Below are positions 36,520 to 45,281 of a stretch of 64,000 nucleotides of DNA, in pieces; position 1 is the stretch's first letter, and the number at the start of each line of letters is the position of its first letter. The stretch is from Arthrobacter rhizophilus. GTDB lineage: Bacteria; Actinomycetota; Actinomycetes; Actinomycetales; Micrococcaceae. The translations under genes and the position numbers were made by a program. The notes beneath the pieces were generated by a model, which had not been told where the DNA came from, made no database searches, and was given only the letters and a program-made list of their open reading frames with translations. Where the stretch lies: positions 248,001 through 312,000 of the forward strand of contig NZ_JAPFFT010000001.1 of assembly GCF_026241105.1 (NCBI RefSeq), written 5' to 3'.

Positions 36520-39510
36520 TTGTCCCGTCCAGCCAGCACCAACCCGCCCGGAAGACCGCCGCTGAGACGGGGTGCCCTGACTCCTACCCTGATCGTCGTG
36601 GCGATCGTCGTGGTGGGATTCATCTTCTTTGCCAATGTGTGGACTGACGTCCTCTGGTATCAGCAGTTGGGCTTCTTCGAAGTGTATTTCCGGGAGAATC
36701 TTGCCCGGATCCTCGTCTTCCTGGCCGGCTTCGCCCTGATGTTCGTCGCAGTCTTCTACGCGATCCGCGTCGCTTACCACGCGCGGCCCGTCTATGCCCC
36801 GGACTCCGAGGCCAGGGACAACATGAACCGGTACCAGGCCCAGCTTGAACCTGTGCGCCGCGTGGTCATGATCGGCATCCCCGTCCTCTTCGGACTCTTC
36901 GCCGGAAGCGCTGCTGCGAGCCAATGGCAGAAAGTGCTCTTGTTCTTCAACCAGGTGCCGTTCGGCCAGACTGACCCGCAGTTCGGCCTGGACATCAGCT
37001 TCTACCTCATGACTTTGCCGTTCCTTGGATTCGTCACGGGTTTCCTTATGAGCGTTGTGGTGGTTGCCGGAATCGCCGGGATCCTGACGCACTACCTCTA
37101 CGGCAGCATCAGGCTCATGGAACGCGGCATCTTCACGAGCCGCGCGGCACAGATCCACCTGGCCTTGACCGGCGCCATCTTCTTGCTGCTACTTGGAGCC
37201 AACTTCTGGCTGGACGTCTACAGCACCGTCCAAAACAACGGCGGACACTGGGCGGGCGCCCTTTACACCGATGTCAACGCTGTGATCCCCACGAAGACAA
37301 TCCTGGCCGTTGCCGCTGGCCTCGTGGCCATCCTCTTCATCGTGGCCGCTGTGATCGGCCGCTGGCGCCTTCCTGTCATCGGCACCGCGATGCTCATTAT
37401 CACGTCAATCCTGGCCGGTGGCGTCTACCCGTGGGTCATTCAGCAGTTCCAAGTCCGCCCGTCGGAGCAGACACTGGAAAACAAGTACATCGACCGCAAC
37501 ATTGCGATGACCCGTGCCGCCTACGGTTTGGACCAGATCAAGGTTTCCCCTTACAACGCCACGACGGCCGCCAAGAGCGGGGCTCTTGCCAAGGACGCGC
37601 AGACGGCTGCCAATATCCGGTTGCTGGACCCGAACCTGGTCTCTTCCGCGTTCTCCCAGTTGGAGCAATACCGTCCGTATTACCAGTTCCCCAAGGCCCT
37701 GAACGTTGACAGGTACACGGTTGACGGCAAGACCCAGGACACCGTTATTGCCGTCCGTGAATTGAACCAGGACGGGTTGAACGCCAGCCAACAAACCTGG
37801 GTCAACCGGCATATCGTCTACACACACGGTTATGGGGTAGTGGCCGCCAAAGGCAACACCTTCACGGTTGACGGCAAGCCCGACTTCCTGCTTTCCGGCA
37901 TTCCGTCCACGGGTACGCTCGGCAGCGACACGAGTTACCAGCCCCGTATCTATTTCGGTGAAGATTCGCCGGACTACTCGGTGGTCGGCGCCCCGGACGG
38001 TGCTGCGCACCGTGAACAGGACCGTCCTGCCGGCAAGGACACCTCGACCGAAACGCAGTACACGTTCGCGGGCAACGGTGGCCCGAATGTGGGTAACTGG
38101 TTCAACCGCCTCCTGTACTCCATCAAGTTCCAGTCTTCGGATCTGCTGCTGTCTGACGGCGTCAACGAGAAGTCCCAGATCCTCTATGACCGCACCCCGC
38201 GTGAACGCGTGGAAAAGGTTGCTCCCTACCTGACCGTGGACGGCAGCGCCTATCCGGCAGTGGTCGATGGCCGTGTGAAGTGGATCGTGGACGGTTACAC
38301 CACCAGCCAGTACTTCCCTTACTCCCAGCAGCAGCAGCTGCAGAACGCTACGGCTGACTCGCAAACCACCTCCGGACGTACAGCAGCCTTGCCGAACAGC
38401 ACCGTCAACTACATCAGGAACTCGGTCAAGGCAACTGTTGACGCCTACGACGGATCGGTGACCCTGTACGCCTGGGATGACCAGGACCCCATCCTGAAGG
38501 CCTGGGAAAAGATCTTCCCGACCACCATCAAGCCGTACTCGGAAATGTCGGGGCAGCTGATGAGCCACGTTCGCTACCCTGAGGACCTGTTCAAGGTTCA
38601 GCGTGAGCTGCTTGGGCGTTACCACGTGACCAATGCGGACAACTTCTACCAGAACAACGATGCGTGGAGCGTTCCGAACGATCCCACGGTCACCGATGCC
38701 GTCAAACAGCCACCGTTCTACATGTCTCTGCAAATGCCCGACCAGACCAAGCCTGCGTTCCAACTGACCTCGTCCTTTATCCCGCAGGTTGTCAACGGGG
38801 CCGCTCGGAATATCCTGTATGGCTTCCTGGCAGCAGATTCCGACGCAGGTGGCCAGAAGGGGGTGAAGGCTGACACGTACGGGCAGTTGCGCTTGCTGCA
38901 GTTGCCCACGGACACCCAAGTCCCGGGACCTGGCCAGGCCCAGAACAAGTTCAACTCCGATCCTGAAGTTTCGCGGGAACTCAACCTGCTGAGACAAGGC
39001 GCCTCGGATGTGCTCAACGGCAACCTTTTGACATTGCCGGTGGGCGGAGGCCTGCTCTATGTCCAGCCGGTGTATCTGAAATCGACGGGTGAGACGTCAT
39101 ATCCGACGCTTCAAAGGGTGCTGGTGGCCTTTGGTGACAAGGTCGGCTTTGCGCCGACGCTCGACGCCGCGTTGAAGATCCTGTTCGGGGGCGACTCCGG
39201 GGCTTCCGCTGGGGACTCGGCCAACAACGGCCAGACTCCCACCACGCCGGGGGCTAGCACTCCACCTGCCGCGGCAGATGCCCAGGCCCAGCTGAAGGCC
39301 GCGCTGGATGAAGCCAACAAGGCAATCCAGGACGGCCAGGCTGCGTTGGCCAAGGGTGACTTCGCCGGCTACGGCGCACAGCAGAACATTCTGTCCGCCG
39401 CACTGAAGAAGGCGCTCGACGCCGAGTCGCGGCTCGGTGTCACGCCGGCGCCTTCGGCCAGCGCGACGCCGTCACCGACGTCCACGTCGTCGCCCTCGCC
39501 GAGCAAGTAG
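36520..39510 (+). CDS. UPF0182 family large membrane protein
   Basis: A 996-residue protein with about seven membrane helices in the first 310 residues, then a large outside domain (about 320-910) and a low-complexity C-terminus rich in Ala, Ser, Thr and Pro. Recognisable blocks include [20 protein letters not shown] near the start, [18 protein letters not shown], and LRYPEDLF-like text ([20 protein letters not shown]). The family is widespread in Actinobacteria and has no known function. TTG start with GAGGT six bases upstream. It follows the PDZ protease by 133 bases, the same order as Rv3194c-Rv3193c. Confidence 0.92.
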   Translation: MSRPASTNPPGRPPLRRGALTPTLIVVAIVVVGFIFFANVWTDVLWYQQLGFFEVYFRENLARILVFLAGFALMFVAVFYAIRVAYHARPVYAPDSEARDNMNRYQAQLEPVRRVVMIGIPVLFGLFAGSAAASQWQKVLLFFNQVPFGQTDPQFGLDISFYLMTLPFLGFVTGFLMSVVVVAGIAGILTHYLYGSIRLMERGIFTSRAAQIHLALTGAIFLLLLGANFWLDVYSTVQNNGGHWAGALYTDVNAVIPTKTILAVAAGLVAILFIVAAVIGRWRLPVIGTAMLIITSILAGGVYPWVIQQFQVRPSEQTLENKYIDRNIAMTRAAYGLDQIKVSPYNATTAAKSGALAKDAQTAANIRLLDPNLVSSAFSQLEQYRPYYQFPKALNVDRYTVDGKTQDTVIAVRELNQDGLNASQQTWVNRHIVYTHGYGVVAAKGNTFTVDGKPDFLLSGIPSTGTLGSDTSYQPRIYFGEDSPDYSVVGAPDGAAHREQDRPAGKDTSTETQYTFAGNGGPNVGNWFNRLLYSIKFQSSDLLLSDGVNEKSQILYDRTPRERVEKVAPYLTVDGSAYPAVVDGRVKWIVDGYTTSQYFPYSQQQQLQNATADSQTTSGRTAALPNSTVNYIRNSVKATVDAYDGSVTLYAWDDQDPILKAWEKIFPTTIKPYSEMSGQLMSHVRYPEDLFKVQRELLGRYHVTNADNFYQNNDAWSVPNDPTVTDAVKQPPFYMSLQMPDQTKPAFQLTSSFIPQVVNGAARNILYGFLAADSDAGGQKGVKADTYGQLRLLQLPTDTQVPGPGQAQNKFNSDPEVSRELNLLRQGASDVLNGNLLTLPVGGGLLYVQPVYLKSTGETSYPTLQRVLVAFGDKVGFAPTLDAALKILFGGDSGASAGDSANNGQTPTTPGASTPPAAADAQAQLKAALDEANKAIQDGQAALAKGDFAGYGAQQNILSAALKKALDAESRLGVTPAPSASATPSPTSTSSPSPSK

Positions 39511-39558
39511 GTAGTTCTCCAGCTGGCTGATATCGGCCTAGCTGGGGAGCATTACAGG

Positions 39559-39598
39559 ACCGGGCCAGCCCAGACCAGGGCTGGCCCGGTTTTCTTTT
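39559..39598 (+). terminator. intrinsic terminator after the UPF0182 gene
   Basis: ACCGGGCCAGCCC (39559-39571), loop of six, exact complement (39578-39590), then TTTCTTTT. A standard stem plus U-tract. Confidence 0.88.
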
Positions 39599-39710
39599 GG
39601 CCCGGTGACCTGGCCGGTTGTTCCGGCGACCTGACCGCGGTGCTCAGGCCGTTTTGGGGCCAGGGGCGGGCTGCCGGCGGATGGGGGAGACGGAGGTCAC
39701 GTCGTTTGGA

Positions 39711-39740
39711 TTTGGCCTGACATTCACCGGCAGGTAAAGT
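39711..39740 (+). promoter_or_regulatory. probable promoter of the first tRNA-fMet gene
   Basis: TTTGGC (39711-39716) and TAAAGT (39735-39740) with an 18-base spacer; the tRNA begins 11 bases after the -10. The second tRNA copy has a similar TAGAGT at 39966-39971 at almost the same distance. Confidence 0.45.
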
Positions 39741-39751
39741 AGTTCTTGCGA

Positions 39752-39825
39752 CGCGGGGTGGAGCAGTTCGGTAGCTCGCTGGGCTCATAACCCAGAGGTC
39801 ACAGGTTCAAATCCTGTCCCCGCAA
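39752..39825 (+). tRNA. initiator tRNA-fMet (CAT), copy 1
   Basis: 74 bases that fold as a cloverleaf. The acceptor arm CGCGGGG pairs with CCCCGCA, leaving the C1-A72 mismatch that marks initiator tRNAs. The anticodon stem is GGG/CCC (three G-C pairs, another initiator mark) around the loop CTCATAA with anticodon CAT. TTCAAAT is the T-loop. No CCA is encoded here (CTG follows), so the end must be added by nucleotidyltransferase. A terminator follows at 39837. Confidence 0.96.
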
Positions 39826-39836
39826 CTGGAGAAAAG

Positions 39837-39873
39837 GATCCGGCACAGTAGAAATACTGTGCCGGATCTTTTT
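39837..39873 (+). terminator. intrinsic terminator after tRNA copy 1
   Basis: GATCCGGCACAGTA, loop GAAA, exact complement, then TTTTTG. A 14-bp stem with U-tract. Confidence 0.92.
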
Positions 39874-39982
39874 GTTTTCCATCGCTTTCGTGGGTGGAAA
39901 GCGGAGTATTCCCCAACGTGCCCCAGCCCACACCTGAGTGGTCAGAGGCGCCCCTGAATGTGCGGTAGAGTTGATTTTGCGA

Positions 39983-40056
39983 CGCGGGGTGGAGCAGTTC
40001 GGTAGCTCGCTGGGCTCATAACCCAGAGGTCACAGGTTCAAATCCTGTCCCCGCAA
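39983..40056 (+). tRNA. initiator tRNA-fMet (CAT), copy 2
   Basis: Identical over all 74 bases to the copy 231 bases upstream, including the C1-A72 mismatch and the three G-C pairs of the anticodon stem. Unlike copy 1, the CCA end is encoded (40057-40059). It has its own promoter-like -10 and its own terminator, so the two copies are separate transcription units. The upstream TGCGA just before the tRNA is also shared by both copies. Confidence 0.96.
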
Positions 40057-40070
40057 CCAAGTACACGAAG

Positions 40071-40098
40071 GAGTCCACCCGACAGGGTGGGCTCTTTT
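40071..40098 (+). terminator. intrinsic terminator after tRNA copy 2
   Basis: GAGTCCACCC, loop GACA, GGGTGGGCTC (one G-T wobble), then TTTTG. Confidence 0.85.
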
Positions 40099-40160
40099 GT
40101 TTTGCCCCGTTGGCTGCGGTCCTGGGCGGCTATGCCAGTTGAACCATTCGCAGCGGCTTA

Positions 40161-40268
40161 CACCTAGACGGGTGGAGAACCACACCTAGATTGCCGAAAA
40201 ATGCACCTATTTTGGGTAAAACTGCACGGGGATTGGCCCTTTCCACCACCTAGAGACGAAACACAGGG
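40161..40268. repeat. phased direct-repeat array, five elements at 21-22 bp
   Basis: CACCTAGA starts at 40161, 40183 and 40247; CACCTATT starts at 40204 and a weaker CACGGGGA at 40225. The intervals are 22, 21, 21 and 22 bases, two helical turns. The second and third units agree at 15 of 21 positions. The array lies just upstream of a small membrane-protein gene (40303), so it may be a cooperative regulator-binding site. Confidence 0.7.
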
Positions 40269-40302
40269 CTATTTTCTTGGTGGGGGAAGAGGAGGGACCT
40301 CA

Positions 40303-40602
40303 ATGAACAAGACATCGAAAATAGTCGGCGCAGCCCTGGGAGGAGCGGCTGGTGGATGGGCCCTGGCGTTCATTCTGTGCGTGGCCACGAGTGTGATCGC
40401 CATTTCGGCGGGCGCCCCGGCGACCCTGCCAGGTCTGTTCATGGCGAACGCCGGAACCGAAAACGGGGCATTGGCTTTGGAATTCCAGCCCAACTTCACC
40501 GGAATGGTCGTGGTCATAGCGTTGTCGATGTTTGTCAGCGTGATGGTGGCCGTGCGAAGCAGCAACGCATCCCCCGGACCCTCAGGAAACTGCGCGAACT
40601 AG
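40303..40602 (+). CDS. small membrane protein, function unknown
   Basis: A 99-residue protein with two hydrophobic segments (about 7-33, rich in Gly and Ala, and 66-86) joined by a polar loop that carries Asn and Glu (NAGTENGALALEFQPNF). I do not recognise the family. A strong GAGGAGGGA lies 7 bases before the ATG, which decides the start against an in-frame ATG at 40201 inside the repeat array. No neighbour on the same strand is close enough to suggest an operon. Confidence 0.7.
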   Translation: MNKTSKIVGAALGGAAGGWALAFILCVATSVIAISAGAPATLPGLFMANAGTENGALALEFQPNFTGMVVVIALSMFVSVMVAVRSSNASPGPSGNCAN

Positions 40603-40700
40603 CACATGCTTCAAGCATTGACAGTCCAGCTCCTGGAGGACGAAACTTGGGCCGAATGGCCCGTTCATCTGACGCAAAGGGCCGGCCAGGGAGGTTCCTG

Positions 40701-41072
40701 ATGATCAATGCAACGATGGTCGTCGCGACAGTTCCGGTGACGGATCTGGAACGGGCGAAGGAATTCTATGGCCGCATCTTGGGGCTGACTTTCCTCTGGG
40801 AAACTCCCATAGGCGTCCGGTACCGTTGCGGGTCGGTCAGTGAGATCTCTATCTTCAAACGTCCGCCTACCGCTACCGAGCACACCCTGGCCCACTTCGA
40901 AGTGGATGACATCGAGGCCGTGGTCCAGGACCTGGCCGCCAAGGGCGTCGAGTTCCTCGACTACACAGAGGGCCCCCTTGCCACGACAGGACACATCGCC
41001 CAGCTCGGACCCGCACGTGGAGCTTGGTTCCGTGACCCCGACGGGAACACTCTCGGTCTTCGCCAGGGTTAG
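40701..41072 (+). CDS. VOC family (glyoxalase/bleomycin-resistance-like) protein
   Basis: A 123-residue single vicinal-oxygen-chelate domain. Family marks are VPVTDLERAKEFYGRILGL at the start, HFEVDDIEAVVQDLAAKGVEF in the middle and WFRDPDGNTLGL near the end. The last Glu metal ligand common in VOC enzymes is not obvious (GNTLGLRQG), and the metal and substrate cannot be inferred. ATG 40701 has GGGAGG 6 bases upstream. It stands between two unrelated units. Confidence 0.88.
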   Translation: MINATMVVATVPVTDLERAKEFYGRILGLTFLWETPIGVRYRCGSVSEISIFKRPPTATEHTLAHFEVDDIEAVVQDLAAKGVEFLDYTEGPLATTGHIAQLGPARGAWFRDPDGNTLGLRQG

Positions 41073-41193
41073 GCCGGTCCCTTCCGGATCCTGATACCCA
41101 CCGCTGGACCGCATCGCGATGCGCAGCGCGCGAACCCCAGTTCCCGCAAGAATCAATAGGAGATCCAAGTATTCTTTCCATCGCTGCATGGTA

Positions 41194-41215
41194 AATACTA
41201 GGAGTTCCTAGTATT
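41194..41215. promoter_or_regulatory. 10-2-10 palindrome upstream of etfB
   Basis: AATACTAGGA and TCCTAGTATT, exact complements around GT, 44 bases before the etfB ATG. TAGTAT inside the right arm could be a -10, so a bound repressor would block transcription. The regulator is not in the window as far as I can tell. Confidence 0.55.
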
Positions 41216-41258
41216 CTCGATTCCAGGCGTCAGCCATTTGCATCGAGGGAGCTTTTGA

Positions 41259-42026
41259 ATGAAGATCGTCGTGCTCGTCAAACAAGTGCCGGACACGGCG
41301 GAAGAACGGAAGCTGGACCTCGCTACGGGGCAGCTCGGCCGTGAGTCCGCCGACAACGTGATTGATGAAATCAACGAACGCGCCCTCGAGTCAGCGTTGC
41401 GCATCAAGGACGCCAACAAGGGCACCGAAGTGGTGGCAATGACCATGGGACCGGACGAGGCCTCCCAGGCATTGCGCAAAGCTCTTTCCATGGGCGCGGA
41501 TTCAGCGGTACACATCCTGGATGATTCCCTCGAAGGCGCCGACACGGGGCGCACCGCCGCGACACTTGCGGCCGCCTTGCGGTCCACAGGTTTTGACGTG
41601 GTGCTGGCCGGCAACGAATCCACGGATGGCCGCGCCGGCGTCGTGCCCGCCATGGTGGCGGAGCACCTCCAGTTGCCTCTGCTGGGATCGTTGATCTCCG
41701 CAGAGATCGCCGACGGCGCGGTAAGCGGCGTTCGCCAGGGCGACGGCGGAACACTTAACGTCCATGCGGGGCTGCCTGCCATTCTCACAGTGACCGAACG
41801 CTTCCCTGAAGCCCGGTTTCCCAACTTCAAAGGCATCCTGACAGCGAAGCGCAAACCAGTTGCCACGCTGTCCGTCTCCGCACTCGAAGTCCCGGCAAGC
41901 GCGAGCCGCACCGTGGTGGTCTCGACTGTCGAACGGCCACCGCGCGCAGCCGGAAGAAAACTCATCGATGACGGGACGGCAGCCAATGAGCTGGCTGAGT
42001 TCCTCGTTGTGAATCGCCTGGTCTGA
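41259..42026 (+). CDS. etfB: electron transfer flavoprotein, beta subunit (first pair)
   Basis: A 255-residue ETF beta subunit. It starts MKIVVLVKQVPDTAEERKLD and carries the family stretches NVIDEINERALESALRIKD and VVAMTMGP, and the late RFPNFKGILTAKRKP that matches the EtfB signature. With EtfA it binds FAD and AMP and takes electrons from acyl-CoA or related dehydrogenases. GAGGGAG lies upstream of the ATG. etfA follows after 13 bases. A second, distinct etfBA pair lies 9 kb away. Confidence 0.95.
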   Translation: MKIVVLVKQVPDTAEERKLDLATGQLGRESADNVIDEINERALESALRIKDANKGTEVVAMTMGPDEASQALRKALSMGADSAVHILDDSLEGADTGRTAATLAAALRSTGFDVVLAGNESTDGRAGVVPAMVAEHLQLPLLGSLISAEIADGAVSGVRQGDGGTLNVHAGLPAILTVTERFPEARFPNFKGILTAKRKPVATLSVSALEVPASASRTVVVSTVERPPRAAGRKLIDDGTAANELAEFLVVNRLV

Positions 42027-42039
42027 GGGAGGAACAGAA

Positions 42040-43011
42040 ATGTCGAACGTTTTGGCACTCATCGAAATTTCCCACCGTGGCGAGATTGCCGCCTCATCCC
42101 GCGGGCTGTTGGTAGCCGCTGCCACGCTGGGCTCGCCGATCGCCGTCGTGGTCTCATCGGAGCCTCTAGCGGACGACGACGTCGCGCGGCTGGGTGAGCT
42201 GGGCGCGGCAAGGATCTACTCGGCTGTGACACCGGCCGCTGGGACCGTTCTGGTGGCCCCTGCAGTCGATGCGCTGAGCCGGGCGGTAGAGGCTTATGAG
42301 CCTGCGGCCGTGCTTACCACGAACACCGCGGATGGCCGCGAAGCCGCCGCCCGGCTTGCCGTGCGGACGGGCGGCAGTGTGCTCGCCGACGTCGTGCAGG
42401 TGCGCACTGACAACGGAACCGTTGTCGCCCAGCATTCAGTCTTTGGCGGGGCTTACACCGTTGAGTCCGCGGTGGACGGCGGGCTGCCCATCCTCACCAT
42501 TCGACAAGGTGCGATCGAAGGCCAGGCTCCAGCAACCACGGCGGATGTCAGCACCGCGGTCATGGAAGCCACCACGGCGGGTGCCGCTGTCATCGACCGG
42601 TTCAACGATGATCCCGTTGTCTCCGCCCGTCCGGAGCTTCGCAGTGCCGCAACCGTGGTCTCCGGAGGACGCGGCCTGGGCTCGCCCGAGAACTTTGTGC
42701 TGGTTGAACAGTTGGCCGACGCTCTGGGTGCGGCGATCGGCGCGTCACGGGCCGCCGTCGACGCCGGGTACATCGCCCAGACGGCCCAAGTTGGCCAGAC
42801 CGGCGTCAGTGTGTCCCCGCAGCTGTACGTTGCTTTGGGAATATCCGGAGCCATCCAGCACCGCGCAGGCATGCAGACCGCCAAGACCATTGTGGCCATC
42901 AATAAAGACGAGGACGCGCCCATTTTTGACGTGGCCGACTTCGGAATCGTGGGCGATATTTTCACCGTTGTTCCGAAACTCGTCGAGGCCATCAAAGCCC
43001 GATCCAATTGA
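42040..43011 (+). CDS. etfA: electron transfer flavoprotein, alpha subunit (first pair)
   Basis: A 323-residue ETF alpha subunit. The N-terminal alpha/beta domain is variable. The C-terminal FAD domain has VVSGGRGLGSPENF, GASRAAVDAGY, the QTGVSVSPQLYVALGISGAIQH block and TIVAINKDEDAPIFDVADFG, all typical FAD contacts. It forms the heterodimer with the preceding etfB. A 13-bp hairpin follows 5 bases behind the stop, which ends the etfBA unit. Confidence 0.95.
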   Translation: MSNVLALIEISHRGEIAASSRGLLVAAATLGSPIAVVVSSEPLADDDVARLGELGAARIYSAVTPAAGTVLVAPAVDALSRAVEAYEPAAVLTTNTADGREAAARLAVRTGGSVLADVVQVRTDNGTVVAQHSVFGGAYTVESAVDGGLPILTIRQGAIEGQAPATTADVSTAVMEATTAGAAVIDRFNDDPVVSARPELRSAATVVSGGRGLGSPENFVLVEQLADALGAAIGASRAAVDAGYIAQTAQVGQTGVSVSPQLYVALGISGAIQHRAGMQTAKTIVAINKDEDAPIFDVADFGIVGDIFTVVPKLVEAIKARSN

Positions 43012-43016
43012 TGGCG

Positions 43017-43052
43017 TAACAGGCTTTGGCCGCTTCAGTCCAAAGCCTGTTA
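43017..43052 (+). terminator. 13-bp hairpin after etfA
   Basis: TAACAGGCTTTGG (43017-43029), loop of ten, exact complement (43040-43052). No T-run follows. Confidence 0.6.
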
Positions 43053-43101
43053 GCTTGATGCGTCCGTGATTGCAAAGTTCATCCGAGAGGTGTCTGAGAA
43101 G

Positions 43102-44034
43102 ATGTCCACCCCCGCGAAAAAGTCGACAACAGCCAAAAGCAAGTGGTCCCAACCCGTCTGGGTGGTGCCCGGTGTGCTGATCGTGCTTTTGCTCATTGTC
43201 TTGGTGGCCAAATGGTTGACGGGCACGTCGAGTGTGCAATCGTTCCTGCACGACTACCCGGGCGCTTCCAATCTCCCGGAGAGCGCCCCTGTAGGATTCC
43301 CGGCCTGGCTCGGGTGGCAGCATTTCCTGAACGTCTTCTTCATCGTGCTCATCGTCCGCTCCGGTTGGCAGGTTCGCACAGCCAAGCGGCCACCGGCCCA
43401 GTGGACCCGCAACAACACCGGCCTGATCCGGACCAAGAACGCGCCTACCAAGATCAGCTTGGACCTTTGGTTCCACCTGACGCTGGATGCGCTGTGGGTG
43501 CTGAACGGGATTGTCTTCATTATCGTGATTTTCGCTACCGGGCAATGGATGCGGATCATTCCCACGAGCTGGGATGTGTTCCCGAACGCAATTTCCGCCG
43601 CGCTCCAGTACGCATCCTTGAACTGGCCTACCGAGGACGGCTGGGTCAACTACAACGCGCTGCAGTTGCTGACCTACTTCGTCACGGTCTTCATCGCCGC
43701 CCCGTTGGCCATCATCACCGGCCTGCGCACATCCTCCGCATGGCCGAAGAAGTCCGGCACGGTGAACAAGGTGTATCCCATCGAGCTTGCCCGCGCCGTG
43801 CATTTCCCGGTGATGGTGTACTTCGTGCTTTTCACCATCGTGCATGTCACCTTGGTCCTCGCCACCGGGGCGCTGCGCAACCTGAACCACATGTACGGCG
43901 GCAGCGACGACATCAACTGGGTTGGTTTCGGCATTTTCGCCGCGTCCCTCCTGGTGATTGTGGGCGCTTGGTTCCTCGCCAGGCCGCTGTTCCTGCGTCC
44001 GATCGCTTCGCTGATGGGGAAAGTCAGCAAGTAA
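43102..44034 (+). CDS. cytochrome b-type (b561/Ni-hydrogenase-like) membrane protein
   Basis: A 310-residue integral membrane protein with about five helices: VLIVLLLIVLVAKWL, HFLNVFFIVLIVRSGWQ, LDALWVLNGIVFIIVIF, LLTYFVTVFIAAPLAIITG and VMVYFVLFTIVHVTLVLATG, plus a last one near the end. His residues in or near several helices (WQHFLN, WFHLTLD, ARAVHFPVMV, IVHVTL) are candidates for b-heme ligands. The neighbourhood of etfBA and an acyl-CoA dehydrogenase suggests a route for electrons to the membrane, which is inference. ATG 43102 was chosen; GTG 43066 is an alternative. Confidence 0.82.
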   Translation: MSTPAKKSTTAKSKWSQPVWVVPGVLIVLLLIVLVAKWLTGTSSVQSFLHDYPGASNLPESAPVGFPAWLGWQHFLNVFFIVLIVRSGWQVRTAKRPPAQWTRNNTGLIRTKNAPTKISLDLWFHLTLDALWVLNGIVFIIVIFATGQWMRIIPTSWDVFPNAISAALQYASLNWPTEDGWVNYNALQLLTYFVTVFIAAPLAIITGLRTSSAWPKKSGTVNKVYPIELARAVHFPVMVYFVLFTIVHVTLVLATGALRNLNHMYGGSDDINWVGFGIFAASLLVIVGAWFLARPLFLRPIASLMGKVSK

Positions 44035-44083
44035 ACCGCTGCCAATAGCCGAAAAACTGGGAAGAACTGCAAAAGGAGTGCCA

Positions 44084-45220
44084 ATGTTTGAGCTCACGGA
44101 AGACCAGCAAGCGGTGGTGGAGATGGTGCGCGACTTCGCCAAAACTGCCATTGCCCCGCACGCCGCCGAATGGGACGAGACCAAACACTTCCCGGTGGAC
44201 GTCCTTCGGGAAGCGGGCACCCTTGGCATGGGAGGCATTTATGTCCGGGAAGAGTTCGGCGGTTCGGGGCTCACGCGCACGGATGCTGCCCTGATCTTTG
44301 AGGAACTCTCCAAAGCAGACCCCACCATCGCCGCGTACATCTCCATCCACAACATGGTGGTCTGGATGATCGACGCTTTCGGCAACGATGAGCAGCGGGC
44401 CCAATGGGTCCCGCAGCTTGCGTCCATGGAAGCCCTGGGCAGCTATTGCCTCACTGAGCCGGGAGCAGGCTCCGACGCCGCGGCGCTGAGCACCAAAGCA
44501 GTGCTCGACGGCGACAGTTACGTTCTTAACGGCACCAAACAGTTCATTTCGGGCGCCGGTGCTTCCAGCATCTATGTGGTCATGGCCCGGACTGCGGACA
44601 CGGGAAGCCAAGGAATCACCGCAATCGTGGTACCCGCGGACGCACCGGGCCTGTCTTTCGGGCCGAACGAAAAGAAAATGGGATGGAATGCCCAGCCCAC
44701 CCGCCAGGTCATCTTCGAAGACGTGCGGGTTCCCGTGGCCAACCGCCTTGGGGAGGAAGGCAGCGGCTTCGGCATCGCCATGAAGGGCCTCAACGGGGGC
44801 CGGGTCAATATGGGCGCCTGTTCCGTGGGCGGCGGCCAGGCGGCGCTGGACAAGTCCATCGCCTACCTCAAGTCACGCTCGGCATTCGGTGGGCCACTCA
44901 TCAACCAGCAATCCCTCTTGTTTGATATCGCAGACATGGACACCGAACTCGAAACTGCCAGGACGCTGATCCTCCGCGCCGCTGACGCCTTGGACCGTGG
45001 CGCCCCGGACACGGTGAGGTTGTGCGCGATGGCCAAGCGCGTCGCCACGGATGCCGGTTTCAACGTGGCAAACAAGGCCATCCAGCTGCATGGCGGCTAC
45101 GGATACTTGTCCGAATATGGGCTGGAGAAGATTGCCAGGGACCTGCGTGTCCACCAGATCCTGGAAGGCAGCAATGAAATCATGCGGCTAATCGTCGGGC
45201 GGCTTGCCGTCGGGGCCTAA
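44084..45220 (+). CDS. acyl-CoA dehydrogenase family protein
   Basis: A 378-residue flavoenzyme. It has the N-terminal helical domain, the FAD-contact block YCLTEPGAGSDAAAL, and the C-terminal signature block QLHGGYGYLSEYGLEKIARD. The likely base Glu is in EGSNEIMRL, at the position used by short and medium-chain enzymes. It passes electrons to ETF, encoded just upstream. The substrate could be a fatty acyl-CoA or a branched acyl-CoA such as isobutyryl-CoA; the sequence alone does not settle it. AAAAGGAG lies 5 bases before the ATG. A strong palindromic terminator follows. Confidence 0.94.
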   Translation: MFELTEDQQAVVEMVRDFAKTAIAPHAAEWDETKHFPVDVLREAGTLGMGGIYVREEFGGSGLTRTDAALIFEELSKADPTIAAYISIHNMVVWMIDAFGNDEQRAQWVPQLASMEALGSYCLTEPGAGSDAAALSTKAVLDGDSYVLNGTKQFISGAGASSIYVVMARTADTGSQGITAIVVPADAPGLSFGPNEKKMGWNAQPTRQVIFEDVRVPVANRLGEEGSGFGIAMKGLNGGRVNMGACSVGGGQAALDKSIAYLKSRSAFGGPLINQQSLLFDIADMDTELETARTLILRAADALDRGAPDTVRLCAMAKRVATDAGFNVANKAIQLHGGYGYLSEYGLEKIARDLRVHQILEGSNEIMRLIVGRLAVGA

Positions 45221-45236
45221 AGCACGCAGCAAGTAC

Positions 45237-45270
45237 GAATGGCCGGACCTCCATGGAGGTCCGGCCATTC
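45237..45270. terminator. bidirectional terminator, perfect 34-base palindrome
   Basis: The 17-base arms 45237-45253 and 45254-45270 are exact complements (GAATGGCCGGACCTCCA). It serves the convergent acyl-CoA dehydrogenase and pspA genes. Confidence 0.8.
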
Positions 45271-45281
45271 TGTTGGTTGGA

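Noticed and set aside
37405-38997. Long open frame (530 codons) opposite the UPF0182 gene
   Set aside because: Antisense shadow of a well supported gene; no recognisable motif and no ribosome binding site that stands out.
39826-39982. A further RNA gene between the two tRNAs
   Set aside because: Apart from the terminator and the promoter-like elements of copy 2 I see no stable fold or conserved motif.
40161-40268. CRISPR array
   Set aside because: The repeated units are short, imperfect and directly adjoining, with no unique spacers of equal length and no cas genes.
42745-44238. Long open frame (497 codons) opposite etfA and the cytochrome b gene
   Set aside because: Covers parts of three clear genes on the other strand; composition is that of a complement frame.
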